The notes under the pieces: generated by a model
What the model was told of the DNA's origin: nothing
Databases searched by the model: none
Seen by the model: the letters and a program-made list of their open reading frames with translations, nothing else
Program-made: the position numbers and the translations under genes
NCBI GenBank assembly: GCA_034675505.1
Contig: JAUCDD010000019.1
Coordinates: forward strand, 1-64,000
Direction of reading: 5' to 3'
DNA length: 64,000 bases
DNA from: Melaminivora sp034675505
Lineage (GTDB): Bacteria > Pseudomonadota > Gammaproteobacteria > Burkholderiales > Burkholderiaceae_C
Part shown: piece after piece, positions 1 to 10,744 of the stretch
Layout: each line of letters starts with the position of its first letter
Position numbering within the stretch: position 1 is the stretch's first letter

Positions 1-2650
<2,650 letters not shown>

Positions 2651-2813
2651 CTATAACTTTGACTGTCCATGCCGGCAGCAAAGACCACACAACACGTGAG
2701 TTGTGCCAGCGCAATCAAACCATCGCCAACAACACCAACGCTGATCCCCTCGACTCTATGAATACAGGGCCGCTGACCACCCCCAAAAGTGTCAGCCGCC
2801 CTCAACCGTTAAA
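2651..2813 (+). other. 23S-5S internal transcribed spacer
   Basis: About 160 bases lie between the 23S 3' end and the 5S 5' end. No tRNA-like fold or reading frame of note is seen. It is presumably removed during rRNA processing. Confidence 0.8.
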
Positions 2814-2927
2814 GCCTGATGACCATAGCAAGTCGGTCCCACCCCTTCCCATCCCGAACAGGACCGTGAAACGACTTCGCGCCAATGATAGTGCGGTTAC
2901 CCGTGTGAAAGTAGGTCATCGTCAGGC
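2814..2927 (+). rRNA. rrf: 5S ribosomal RNA
   Basis: About 114 bases running from GCCTGATGACCATAGCA to GTCATCGTCAGGC. The ends pair with each other as helix I, and the internal CCCATCCCGAACAGGACCG block is typical of loops B and C. It is the last gene of the rRNA operon. Confidence 0.96.
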
Positions 2928-2940
2928 TACTCTTACCACC

Positions 2941-2980
2941 ACGCCCTTCAGCTCAATACGCTGGAGGGCGTTCGTGTTTG
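2941..2980 (+). terminator. rRNA operon intrinsic terminator
   Basis: ACGCCCTTCAGC (2941-2952) pairs with GCTGGAGGGCGT (2960-2971) through 12 pairs, one of them G-U, around a 7-base loop. A moderately T-rich stretch follows. The position right after 5S fits a Rho-independent terminator. Confidence 0.8.
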
Positions 2981-3007
2981 CGGCAGGACCATTTACCGCG
3001 TTGTCAT

Positions 3008-3745
3008 ATGCAAATCCAGGATATCTTGTATTCACAGGGGTTCGGTACCCGGCGTGTCTGTGCCGGCCTGGTGCAGCGGGGGCTGGTCGCCATTCGGCAG
3101 CTGGGCGATGCCGCCTGGACGGTCTGCGATGATCCGGCGGCGCAGCTGGATGAACATGGCCTGCAGTTCAGCGTGCAGGGTGTCGAATGGGTTTATCAGG
3201 CCAAGGCGTACCTCATGCTGCACAAGCCCAGCGGCGTTGAGTGCTCGCAGAAGCCGGCATTCCATCCCAGCGTCTATTCGCTCTTGCCGGCGCCGCTGCG
3301 CCAGCGCCCGGCCAAAGGCGCCGTGGCGGGCGTGCAGTCCGTGGGCCGGCTGGACCAGGACACCACGGGGTTGCTGCTGCTCAGCGATGACGGGCAGTTC
3401 ATACACCGCATGAGCTCACCGAGGAAGCTGGTGCCCAAGGTCTATCAGGTCACCACCAAGCATCCGGTGACTTCGCAGCAGGTCGATCAATTGCTGCAGG
3501 GCGTCCTGCTGGACGATGAGCCCCGTCCGGTCCGGGCGGCAGCCTGTGTCCAGCAGGACGAATTCCGGCTCGACCTGACCTTGACCGAGGGCAAGTACCA
3601 TCAGGTCAAGCGCATGGTGGCGGCGTCGGGCAATCGGGTCGAAGCCTTGCATCGGGCGCAGATCGGCCAGTTGCAGCTGCCCGAGGAACTTGCACCGGGC
3701 CAGTGGCGCTGGCTGGAGGCCGGGGAACTCCACCTGCTGGCCTGA
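3008..3745 (+). CDS. 16S rRNA pseudouridine synthase, RsuA/RluB/E/F family
   Basis: Predicted to isomerise a uridine in rRNA to pseudouridine; the length and divergent N-terminal S4-like segment suggest an RsuA-type enzyme acting on 16S rRNA. About 245 residues from the ATG at 3008; an upstream in-frame start at 2978 falls close to the rRNA terminator and is less likely. The catalytic motif GRLDQDTTGLLLLSDDG carries the essential Asp of this superfamily, followed by a KVYQVTT strand and the C-terminal EGKYHQVKRMVAASGNRV motif. It is the first gene after the rRNA operon, which is apt for an rRNA-modifying enzyme but may be coincidence. Exact target uridine is inferred only. Confidence 0.85.
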   Translation: MQIQDILYSQGFGTRRVCAGLVQRGLVAIRQLGDAAWTVCDDPAAQLDEHGLQFSVQGVEWVYQAKAYLMLHKPSGVECSQKPAFHPSVYSLLPAPLRQRPAKGAVAGVQSVGRLDQDTTGLLLLSDDGQFIHRMSSPRKLVPKVYQVTTKHPVTSQQVDQLLQGVLLDDEPRPVRAAACVQQDEFRLDLTLTEGKYHQVKRMVAASGNRVEALHRAQIGQLQLPEELAPGQWRWLEAGELHLLA

Positions 3746-3800
3746 TTCGCACACTGCCGGGCCACAGGCCGGGCCCGCCCTTCCCTCCGAAACCTTTCAA

Positions 3801-4823
3801 ATGCAGAGCAGCAGCGTGAGCAATATCCAGACATCCGGCGCCGTGTTGATGGCGCGCCGCTCAGCCTTGTGGTCGTTGGTGGCGCTGGCGGCTGCCCCCC
3901 GTTGGGGCCACGCGGCCCAGCCGCCGCTGTTCGTGCTCAACTCGCTGCAGGCCGACATCAGCGTGATCGATCCCGTTACCTGGACGGAGCGCGAGCGCAT
4001 CCCGACCGGCAAGGAACCGCACCACCTCTATCTGACCCCTGACGAGAAATCGCTGGTGGTCGCCAATGCGCTCGCGGACAGCCTGACCTTCATCGATCCG
4101 CGCACCGCCCAGGTGCAGCGTGTGGTGCGCGGCATCGTCGATCCCTACCACCTGCGCTTCTCGCCCGACATGAAGTGGCTGGTCACGGCGGCCAACCGGC
4201 TGAACCACGTGGACTTCTACCGCTGGGACGGCCATGAGTTGACGCTGGCGCAGCGGGTTGCCACGGGCAGGACGCCCAGCCACCTCTGGATAGACGCGGG
4301 CAGCCGCACCGTCTATGCATCCATGCAGGACAGCGACGAACTCGTGGCCATCGACATCGCGACGCAGAAGATCCGTTGGCGCACGCCCACCGGGCCCATG
4401 CCGGCCGACGTCTATGGCAGCCCGGACGGGCGACACCTGTTCGTCGGCCTCACCGGCGGCGACAGCGTGGAGGTGTTCGATATCGGCGCCGCCCAGCCGC
4501 GCAGCGTGCAGCGCATCAAGACGGCGGATGGCGCGCACGCCTTTCGCGCGGCCGGGGACGGGCGCCACCTCTTCGTCAGCAACCGGGTGGCCAACACCAT
4601 CAGCAAGCTGGACATGCAGGCCTTGCGCGTGGTGGACAGCTACCCCGCACCCGGCGGCCCGGATTGCATGGACGTGTCGGCCGACGGCCGTTTCATCTAT
4701 GTGACTGCCCGCTGGGCGCGCAAGCTGCTGGTCATAGACACCCAGCAGCGCAAGGTGGTGCAGGCGGTCAAGGTCGGCAAGTCGCCGCACGGCGTCTGGA
4801 CTTTGAGCCATGCCCCGCGCTGA
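3801..4823 (+). CDS. secreted YVTN-type beta-propeller repeat protein
   Basis: A protein of about 340 residues made of repeated beta-propeller blades: recurrent units of the type VIDPxTWxERERIPTGKEPHHLYLTPD and MDVSADGRFIYVTARWARKLLVID. A signal peptide is evident (MARRSALWSLVALAAA followed by a HAA site), so it acts in the periplasm or outside. Two in-frame starts are possible, ATG 3801 and ATG 3849; the second begins exactly at the signal peptide and may be the true one. Its 3' end overlaps the deacetylase gene by 14 bases, suggesting one transcript. Proteins of this fold usually bind partners or a cofactor; no specific substrate can be named. Confidence 0.8.
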   Translation: MQSSSVSNIQTSGAVLMARRSALWSLVALAAAPRWGHAAQPPLFVLNSLQADISVIDPVTWTERERIPTGKEPHHLYLTPDEKSLVVANALADSLTFIDPRTAQVQRVVRGIVDPYHLRFSPDMKWLVTAANRLNHVDFYRWDGHELTLAQRVATGRTPSHLWIDAGSRTVYASMQDSDELVAIDIATQKIRWRTPTGPMPADVYGSPDGRHLFVGLTGGDSVEVFDIGAAQPRSVQRIKTADGAHAFRAAGDGRHLFVSNRVANTISKLDMQALRVVDSYPAPGGPDCMDVSADGRFIYVTARWARKLLVIDTQQRKVVQAVKVGKSPHGVWTLSHAPR

Positions 4824-5640
4824 ACGGTCGAGGCGCCGGGTACGGGGGATCTTAGCTACTATATTGATAGCTATATATCCCCTGTTGGCGCCGGCAAAGG
4901 GCCAAAATGACTGCAAAGGCCCGGTGTACCTGACTTTTGACACCGGACACATGGGCGTCGCGCCGCTGGTGGCCGAGGTGCTGGCGCGCCAGCAGGTGCG
5001 CGTGACCTTCTTCGCCGCCGATGAGCGCACGCAGGACGGCGGCACCAGCCTGGACGACCACTGGGCGCCCTGGTGGCGCGCCCGGGCGGCCGAGGGCCAC
5101 GAGTTCGCCTCGCACACGCTGCACCACCTGGTCTGGCAGGCGGACGCGGGCGCGGATGCGCAAGGCCAGCCGCTGTTCCGGGTGCGTCCCACGGCCGGGC
5201 CGCAGGCCGGCCAGGCCCTCACCGTGAGCGCGGCGCAGTACTGCGAGCAGATCGATGCTGCCGCACGCCGCCTGCAAAGCCTGACCGGCCGCGCCATCCT
5301 GCCCCTGTACCGGGCGCCTGCGGGCAAGACCTCGCCAGCCTTGCTGCAGGCGGCCCGGCACTGCGGCTACACGCACGCTGGCTGGTCGAGCGCGGGCTTC
5401 CTGGGCGACGAGCTGCCCAGCGAGCGCTACAGCAACCAGGCGCTGCTGGCGCGCAGCCTGCGCGACATCCGCGCTGGCGACGTCCTGCTGGCGCACCTCG
5501 GAATCTGGTCGCGCAAGGACCCCTGGGCGCCCGCTGTGCTGGAGCCGCTGATCGAGGGCCTGAAGGCGCGCGGGCTGTGCTTTCGGACCCTGCGCGAACA
5601 TCCCGCCTACGCCCCGCTGCTGTCGCAGGCCAAGCCATGA
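4810..5640 (+). CDS. polysaccharide deacetylase family protein (NodB homology domain, variant metal motif)
   Basis: About 276 residues with a NodB-like carbohydrate esterase domain. Visible family motifs are motif 1 TFDTGH (canonical TFDDG; the second, metal-binding Asp is Thr here), motif 2 SHTLHH, motif 3 YRAPAGK and a late LLAHLGIW segment. An N-terminal hydrophobic stretch, residues about 14-30, acts as a signal peptide or anchor; this stretch coincides with repeat copy 1 (4853-4910), so the targeting signal appears to be repeat-derived. It overlaps the propeller gene by 14 bases and the hydroxylase gene by 4 (ATGA). Substrate unknown. Loss of the usual Asp makes standard zinc-dependent deacetylation uncertain. 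Confidence 0.82.
   Translation: MPRAERSRRRVRGILATILIAIYPLLAPAKGQNDCKGPVYLTFDTGHMGVAPLVAEVLARQQVRVTFFAADERTQDGGTSLDDHWAPWWRARAAEGHEFASHTLHHLVWQADAGADAQGQPLFRVRPTAGPQAGQALTVSAAQYCEQIDAAARRLQSLTGRAILPLYRAPAGKTSPALLQAARHCGYTHAGWSSAGFLGDELPSERYSNQALLARSLRDIRAGDVLLAHLGIWSRKDPWAPAVLEPLIEGLKARGLCFRTLREHPAYAPLLSQAKP
4853..4910 (+). repeat. dispersed hairpin repeat, copy 1
   Basis: Plan seen in all copies: TAGCT/GCTAT arm, short loop, ATAGC arm, spacer, core TTGGCGCCGGCA, tail GGCCAAAATG. This copy lies inside the deacetylase gene and encodes its hydrophobic N-terminus. Confidence 0.75.
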
Positions 5641-6629
5641 CGGATGCGCTTGCATGGCTGGCCGCTGGCTTCGATGCGGCGCAGCAGTGGTTGTTCGAAT
5701 CCGCCGTGCAGCCGCTGCTGTTCCGGCTGGGGCTGGCCAGCGTGTTGGAGGATGGCTACGCCGCCACCGGCTGGCTGCTGGTCGGGCTGGTGCAGCTGGC
5801 CGTGATGGTGGCGCTCATCGCGCCGCTGGAGCGCTGGCGGCCGGTCGAGCCCCTGCGCGACCGCACGGCAGTGCGCACGGACATCCTGTACACGCTCATC
5901 CACCGCCTGGGCATGTTTCGCCTGGCCCTGTTCTTCACCGTCGATCCGCTGTGGGATGCCATGTTTGGCGCGCTGCGGGTGCAGGGCTGGCACGGGATCC
6001 AGCTCGATGCCCTGTGGCCCGGGGTGACGGACCGCCCGCTGGCCAGCCTGTTGATCTACCTGCTGGCGTTCGACCTGCTGGACTACTGGATCCACCGGGG
6101 CCAGCACCGCTTCGACTGGTGGTGGCGCCTGCATGCGCTGCACCACTCGCAGCAGCAGATGACGCTGTGGAGCGACAACCGCAACCACCTGCTGGATGAC
6201 TTGCTGCGCGACGCCATCATCGTCTTCGTCGCGCAGTGCATCGGCGTGGCACCGGGCCAGTTCGTCGCCATCGTCGCCATCACCCAGCTCAGCGAGAACC
6301 TGCACCATGCCAACGTGCGCGCGGGCTTCGGCTGGCTGGGCAACCGCTTGTGGATCGGGCCGCGCTTCCACCGCCGCCACCACGCAGTGGTGCAGGCGCA
6401 CGGCGACCAGGACGGGGTGCGCCGCCAAGTGGCGGGAGGGTGCAACTTCGGCGTGCTGGTGCCCTGGTGGGACATGCTGCTGGGCACGGCCGATTTCTCG
6501 CGGCGCTATGACCCGACCGGGGTGCTGGACCAGATCCAGCCCGGCCGCGACGGCCAGCTGCGCGACTACGGGCGGGGTTTCTGGCAGCAACAGTGGCGCG
6601 GCCTGCTGCGCCTGGCCGGCCGCGCCTGA
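5637..6629 (+). CDS. fatty acid hydroxylase / sterol desaturase superfamily membrane protein
   Basis: Integral membrane di-iron oxygenase family, about 330 residues. Start at ATG 5637 overlaps the deacetylase stop (ATGA), which fixes the start and implies translational coupling. The histidine clusters are seen in order: HRGQH, LHALHHSQQQ, ENLHHAN and FHRRHH, the ligands of the di-iron centre. Several hydrophobic segments precede and interleave them (near residues 40-60, 75-95 and 125-150). Members hydroxylate or desaturate sterol, fatty acyl or other lipid chains; the substrate here is unknown. With the propeller and deacetylase genes it forms a compact three-gene operon, which suggests an envelope lipid or glycan modification role, as inference only. 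Confidence 0.83.
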   Translation: MTDALAWLAAGFDAAQQWLFESAVQPLLFRLGLASVLEDGYAATGWLLVGLVQLAVMVALIAPLERWRPVEPLRDRTAVRTDILYTLIHRLGMFRLALFFTVDPLWDAMFGALRVQGWHGIQLDALWPGVTDRPLASLLIYLLAFDLLDYWIHRGQHRFDWWWRLHALHHSQQQMTLWSDNRNHLLDDLLRDAIIVFVAQCIGVAPGQFVAIVAITQLSENLHHANVRAGFGWLGNRLWIGPRFHRRHHAVVQAHGDQDGVRRQVAGGCNFGVLVPWWDMLLGTADFSRRYDPTGVLDQIQPGRDGQLRDYGRGFWQQQWRGLLRLAGRA

Positions 6630-6689
6630 GGCGGCCCGGCAAGCATTTGCGACGCGGCAGATGGGCCCAAGGGGGGGGCAGCCTTTAGG

Positions 6690-6754
6690 GCAAGGCAGCC
6701 AACAGCCGCCATCACAGCGTTGCCCGCCCTGGCTGCGGCTGTTGGCTGCCTTGC
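6690..6754. repeat. perfect 20-bp inverted repeat (long hairpin)
   Basis: GCAAGGCAGCCAACAGCCGC at 6690-6709 is exactly reverse-complementary to 6735-6754, with a 25-base loop. It lies 61 bases after the hydroxylase gene and 100 before the EI24 gene. No T-run follows on the plus strand, so a classical intrinsic terminator is not clear; a strong transcript 3' end structure or a mobile-element remnant are alternatives. Confidence 0.85.
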
Positions 6755-6853
6755 TGGCAGGATGAAAAGATCGCAGACAGGCGCCGGGGGCGCCGGGCGC
6801 GAGCGGGACGCCGGGCCAGCGCCGCCGGCGGCCTTCCCGTATGCTTGCGCGCC

Positions 6854-7715
6854 ATGCGTCTGCTCATAGACTCCTTCTGGCGCGCTGCGGCCTATTGCCT
6901 GGTGCCGCGCGTCATCGCGCTGTCGCTGCTGCCGCTGGCGTCGATCGCGCTGGCGGCCGGCATAGGCTCCTGGCTGTTCTGGGACACCGCCGTGGCCTGG
7001 ACCCAGGCCGTCCTGGCGCACGCGCACTGGCTAGCCATGCTCTGGGGCTGGCTCGGGCAGCTGGGCGTGGGCGATCCGGCGGCGGCGCTGGCGCCGCTGC
7101 TGGTGCTGCTGGCGGCGCTGCCGCTCATCGTGATCGTGTGCGTGCTGGCCGTCGCCGCGCTGGTCACGCCCGCCCTGGTGCGGCTGGTGGCGGCGCGGCG
7201 CTTCGAGCAGCTGGAGCGCAAGCGCGGCGCCTCCGCCGCGGCCAGCATCGCCTGGGCGCTGGGCAGCACGCTTGCGGCCCTGGCGGCCATGCTGGTGTCC
7301 ATGCCGCTGTGGCTGGTGCCGCCGCTGGTGCTGGTGCTGCCGCCGCTCATCTGGGGCTGGTTGAACTACCGCGTCATGGCCTTCGACGCCTTGTCAGAGC
7401 ACGCCAGCAAGGCAGAGCGCCAGGCCCTGTTCCAGCGCCACCAGTGGCCGCTGCTGGTGATTGGCGTGCTGTGCGGCTTCCTGGGCGCGGCGCCTGGCGT
7501 GGTGTGGATATCCGGCCTGGTCTTTGCCGCCGCGTTCTTCGTGCTGGTGCCGCTGGCCATCTGGATCTACACGCTGGTGTTCGTGTTCTCCTCGCTGTGG
7601 TTCACGCATTTCTGCCTGGCCGCGCTGGAGCAGCTGCGCCGTGAAGCACCGGGATGCCGGGCCGCCGCCCGGCGGTGCGTTGCTGGCGCAGCAGCAGCAG
7701 CAGGGGCGGCCATGA
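6854..7715 (+). CDS. EI24 domain-containing integral membrane protein (3' end probably shifted)
   Basis: About 285 residues, strongly hydrophobic with roughly six membrane segments, and an RRFEQLERKRG loop typical of bacterial EI24/CysZ-like proteins. Start at ATG 6854 (MRLLIDSFWRAAAYCLVPRV); TTG 6845 is an alternative. In the sequence as given this frame has no stop and runs straight through the CinA-like gene to 8533. In another frame a TGA at 7713-7715 overlaps the CinA-like ATG at 7712, the usual ATGA coupling, with a more natural ending (LLAQQQQQGRP). A one-base indel between about 7620 and 7700 would explain the fusion. The end given here assumes that. Function unknown; CysZ relatives move sulfate. 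Confidence 0.65.
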
Positions 7716-8533
7716 CGCCGGCCTTCGGCCTGGTCATCGTCGGCGACGAGATCCTTTCGGGCAAGCGCGCCGACAAGCACCTGGCGCGGGTCGTCGAGCT
7801 GCTGGGCGCGCGGGGGCTGGGGCTGGCCTGGGCGCAGTACGTGGGCGACGACCGCGACCGCCTGGCCGCCACGCTGGCGCGCGCCTTTGCCACGCCGGAC
7901 ATCATCTTTTGCTGCGGCGGCATTGGCGCCACGCCAGACGACCACACGCGCCAGGCCGCCGCCGCCGCGCTGGGCGTGCCGCTGCAGCCGCACCCGCAGG
8001 CGCAGGCGCTGATCACCGAGCGCATGCAGGACATGGCGCGCGAGCAGGGCCAGGCCTTCGAGCCCGGGCGCAGCGACAACCGCCAGCGCCTGCAGATGGG
8101 AGTGCTGCCGGCAGGGGCGCGCATCCTGGCCAACCCCTACAACAAGATTCCCGGCTTTTCCTGCACCGGCCCGGGTGGCGGCGTGGTGCATTTCGTGCCC
8201 GGCTTTCCCGTCATGGCCTGGCCCATGATCGAGTCGGTGCTGGACGCCAGCTGCCGCCAATGGCCTCGCCCCCCGCCCCAGCGCGAGCACTCGGTGGTCC
8301 TGTACGGCGCCATGGAATCCGCGCTCACCCCGCTGATGGAGTGCATCGAGGCCGCGCACCCGGGCGTGAAGGTCTTCAGCCTGCCCAGCGTGGACCACCC
8401 CGTCCACGGGCGGCACATCGAGCTGGGCGTCAAGGGTGCGGCGCCGCTGGTGGCGCCGGCCTGGCAGGCGCTGCACCAGGCGCTGCGCCAGGATGGTGCA
8501 TCATTCGGCCCCGAAATGGTGCGCGAACGCTGA
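7712..8533 (+). CDS. CinA-like competence/damage-inducible protein, MoCF domain only
   Basis: About 273 residues starting MTPAFGLVIVGDEILSGKR, the hallmark start of the CinA/MogA molybdopterin-binding (MoCF) domain; GGIGATPDDHTRQ is the conserved nucleotide-binding loop. The C-terminal amidohydrolase half of full-length CinA is absent, as in many short betaproteobacterial homologues. The frame is open upstream into the EI24 gene, so as sequenced a 560-residue fusion could be read, but the ATG at 7712 fits the family N-terminus exactly. The 3' end of this gene contains the NtrC sites that serve glnA. Family role is in pyridine nucleotide or molybdopterin chemistry; exact reaction unknown. Confidence 0.82.
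   Translation: MTPAFGLVIVGDEILSGKRADKHLARVVELLGARGLGLAWAQYVGDDRDRLAATLARAFATPDIIFCCGGIGATPDDHTRQAAAAALGVPLQPHPQAQALITERMQDMAREQGQAFEPGRSDNRQRLQMGVLPAGARILANPYNKIPGFSCTGPGGGVVHFVPGFPVMAWPMIESVLDASCRQWPRPPPQREHSVVLYGAMESALTPLMECIEAAHPGVKVFSLPSVDHPVHGRHIELGVKGAAPLVAPAWQALHQALRQDGASFGPEMVRER
8484..8523 (+). promoter_or_regulatory. two NtrC-binding sites upstream of glnA
   Basis: Site 1, 8484-8500, reads TGCGCCAGGATGGTGCA against the NtrC consensus TGCACC-N5-GGTGCA, one mismatch. Site 2, 8507-8523, reads GGCCCCGAAATGGTGCG, three mismatches. They are centred about 109 and 86 bases before the predicted start of transcription, the normal enhancer distance, and lie within the coding end of the CinA-like gene. 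Confidence 0.72.
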
Positions 8534-8574
8534 CGAGCCGGCCTGCGGCACGGCGCGCAAGCCGCTGGACGGGC

Positions 8575-8590
8575 TGGCACGCAAAATGCA
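8575..8590 (+). promoter_or_regulatory. sigma54 (RpoN) promoter of glnA
   Basis: TGGCACGCAAAATGCA matches the -24/-12 consensus TGGCACG-N4-TTGCW at all but one fixed position, with the required spacing between GG and GC. Transcription should begin near 8601, about 40 bases before the glnA ATG. It explains nitrogen-responsive expression together with the NtrC sites. Confidence 0.82.
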
Positions 8591-8641
8591 TTGCTGGTGT
8601 CCAGCCGTACCGCATGAACCGTTCAACCCTGGAGAACCTTG

Positions 8642-10057
8642 ATGGCCAAGACCGTTGCTGACGTGATGAACATGGTGGAGGAAAACGAAGTCAAATTCGT
8701 GGACTTGCGCTTCACCGACACCCGAGGCAAGGAGCAGCACGTCACCGTGCCCGTGTCGCACTTCGACGAGGAAAAATTCACCCATGGCCATGCCTTCGAC
8801 GGCTCGTCCATGGCCGGCTGGAAGGGCATCGAGGCCTCGGACATGCAGCTCATGCCCGACGCCAACACCGCCAACATCGACCCCTTCTTCGAGGAAACCA
8901 CGCTGATCCTGCAGTGCGACGTGGTCGAGCCCGGCGATGGCAAGGCCTACGACCGCGACCCGCGCTCGATCGCCAAGCGCGCGGAGGCGTATCTCAAGGC
9001 CTCCGGCCTGGGCGACACGGCCTACTTCGGTCCCGAGCCCGAGTTCTTCATCTTCGACGGCGTGCGCTGGAACACCGAGCCCGGCCGCACCTTCTACGAG
9101 ATCGACGAGTACGAAGCGCCCTGGAACAGCGGCGCCAAGCTCGAAGGCGGCAACCGCGGCCACCGGCCCACGACCAAGGGCGGCTACTTCCCCGTGCCGC
9201 CGGTGGACAGCACGCACGACATGCGCGCCGAGATGGTGCTGATCCTGGAGCAGATGGGCATCCCGGTCGAGGTCTTCCACCACGAGGTGGCCGGCGCCGG
9301 CCAGAACGAGATCGGCACGCGCTTTTCCACCCTGGTCGAGCGCGCCGACTGGACGCAGACCATGAAGTACGTCATCTGGAACGTGGCCAACGCCTACGGC
9401 AAGACGGTGACCTTCATGCCCAAGCCCTATGCCGGCGACAACGGCTCGGGCATGCACGTGCACCAGTCCATCTGGAAGGACGGCAAGAACCTGTTCGCCG
9501 GCGACGGCTATGCCGGCCTGTCGGACTTCGCGCTGTACTACATCGGCGGCATCATCAAGCACGCCCGCGCGCTCAACGCCATCACCAACCCCGGCACCAA
9601 CAGCTACAAGCGCCTGGTGCCCGGCTTCGAGGCGCCCGTCAAGCTGGCCTACAGCTCGCGCAACCGCTCGGCGTCCATCCGCATCCCCTACGTCGCCAAC
9701 CCCAAGGGCCGGCGCATCGAGGCGCGTTTCCCCGATCCGCTGATGAACCCGTACCTGGGTTTTTCCGCGCTGATGATGGCCGGCCTGGATGGCGTGGAGA
9801 ACAAGATCCACCCCGGCGAAGCCGCCACCAAGGACCTGTACCACCTGCCGCCCGAGGAAGACAAGCTGGTGCCCACCGTGTGCCACAGCCTGGACCAGGC
9901 GCTGGAGGCGCTGGACCAGGACCGGGGCTTCCTGACCAAGGGCGGCGTGTTCTCGGACAACATGCTGGACGCCTACATCGAGCTGAAGATGGGCGAGGTG
10001 CAGCGCTTTCGGATGGCGCCGCACCCGGTCGAGTACGACATGTACTACTCGCTGTAG
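8642..10057 (+). CDS. glnA: glutamine synthetase, type I
   Basis: Cytoplasmic enzyme that joins ammonia to glutamate using ATP; the main ammonia-assimilation step. 471 residues, usual for type I. ATG at 8642 follows a GGAGAA ribosome site. Motifs: DGSSMAGW in the N-terminal beta-grasp, FGPEPEFFIFD (metal-binding Glu), KPYAGDNGSGMHVHQS (ATP and glutamate site) and NRSASIRIP. The adenylylation loop KDLYHLPPEE is present with the target Tyr near residue 400, so activity is probably controlled by GlnE adenylylation. Upstream lie a sigma54 promoter and NtrC sites, and ntrB-ntrC follow downstream, the classic nitrogen-control arrangement. Confidence 0.98.
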   Translation: MAKTVADVMNMVEENEVKFVDLRFTDTRGKEQHVTVPVSHFDEEKFTHGHAFDGSSMAGWKGIEASDMQLMPDANTANIDPFFEETTLILQCDVVEPGDGKAYDRDPRSIAKRAEAYLKASGLGDTAYFGPEPEFFIFDGVRWNTEPGRTFYEIDEYEAPWNSGAKLEGGNRGHRPTTKGGYFPVPPVDSTHDMRAEMVLILEQMGIPVEVFHHEVAGAGQNEIGTRFSTLVERADWTQTMKYVIWNVANAYGKTVTFMPKPYAGDNGSGMHVHQSIWKDGKNLFAGDGYAGLSDFALYYIGGIIKHARALNAITNPGTNSYKRLVPGFEAPVKLAYSSRNRSASIRIPYVANPKGRRIEARFPDPLMNPYLGFSALMMAGLDGVENKIHPGEAATKDLYHLPPEEDKLVPTVCHSLDQALEALDQDRGFLTKGGVFSDNMLDAYIELKMGEVQRFRMAPHPVEYDMYYSL

Positions 10058-10151
10058 GCGGGGTTTTGCCAGGGTGGTCGATTCAGGGATACTTGCCTGC
10101 AACAGGCGTGCCGGGCACAGGCCGGGCGCGCCGCTTGCGAGGATTCACGTC

Positions 10152-10664
10152 ATGAAACACACCCTGGCTGCTCTGGCCATGGCACTTGCCGCGGCCGCTC
10201 CGGCGGCGGCGCAGGACCGCATCTACCGCTGCGGCAACGAATACACCAACAACGCGCCCCAGGCCAAGGAGCGCGGCTGCCGGCTGGTCGAGGGCGGCAA
10301 CGTCACCGTGCTGCAGGGCGCGGCGCGCCCGGCCTCGCCGGGTGCGGCTGCGCCTGCGGCAGCTGCCGGTGCCGCGCCGGCCGCCAGCGCCTCGCCGCCC
10401 GGTGCGCCGCGCGTGGCCACGTCCGACCAGCGCGCCCGCGACGCCGATGCGCGTGCCATCCTGGACGATGAGCTGCGCAAGGCCGAGCAGCGCCTGGCCG
10501 AGCTGCGCCGCGAATACAACGACGGCGCACCGCAGCGCACGGCGCTGGAGCTGCGCAACCCGCAGGTCTACATGGAGCGCACGGCCGAGCTGAAGGCCTC
10601 CGTGGCGCGCGCCGAAGCCGATGTGGCTGGCATCCGGCGCGAGCTGGGGCGGCTGAACAAGTAG
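10152..10664 (+). CDS. DUF4124-like secreted protein
   Basis: 170 residues with a clear signal peptide (MKHTLAALAMALAAAAPAAA-Q) and a short DUF4124-like motif right after it (IYRCGNEYTNNAP). A low-complexity Ala/Pro linker and a charged C-terminal helical part (KAEQRLAELRREYNDG) likely to form a coiled coil follow. Start at ATG 10152, eight bases after a GAGGA ribosome site; an open frame before it lacks such a site. It sits between glnA and ntrB, as seen in other Comamonadaceae. Probably periplasmic; role unknown. Confidence 0.82.
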   Translation: MKHTLAALAMALAAAAPAAAQDRIYRCGNEYTNNAPQAKERGCRLVEGGNVTVLQGAARPASPGAAAPAAAAGAAPAASASPPGAPRVATSDQRARDADARAILDDELRKAEQRLAELRREYNDGAPQRTALELRNPQVYMERTAELKASVARAEADVAGIRRELGRLNK

Positions 10665-10744
10665 CCGGCCGCGCGCCGGCGGGCGGCAGCAGCGCTGCGC
10701 CGCCTTTTCGACCCACGCCCACAGGCGCTGGCAGGAGGCCGGCC

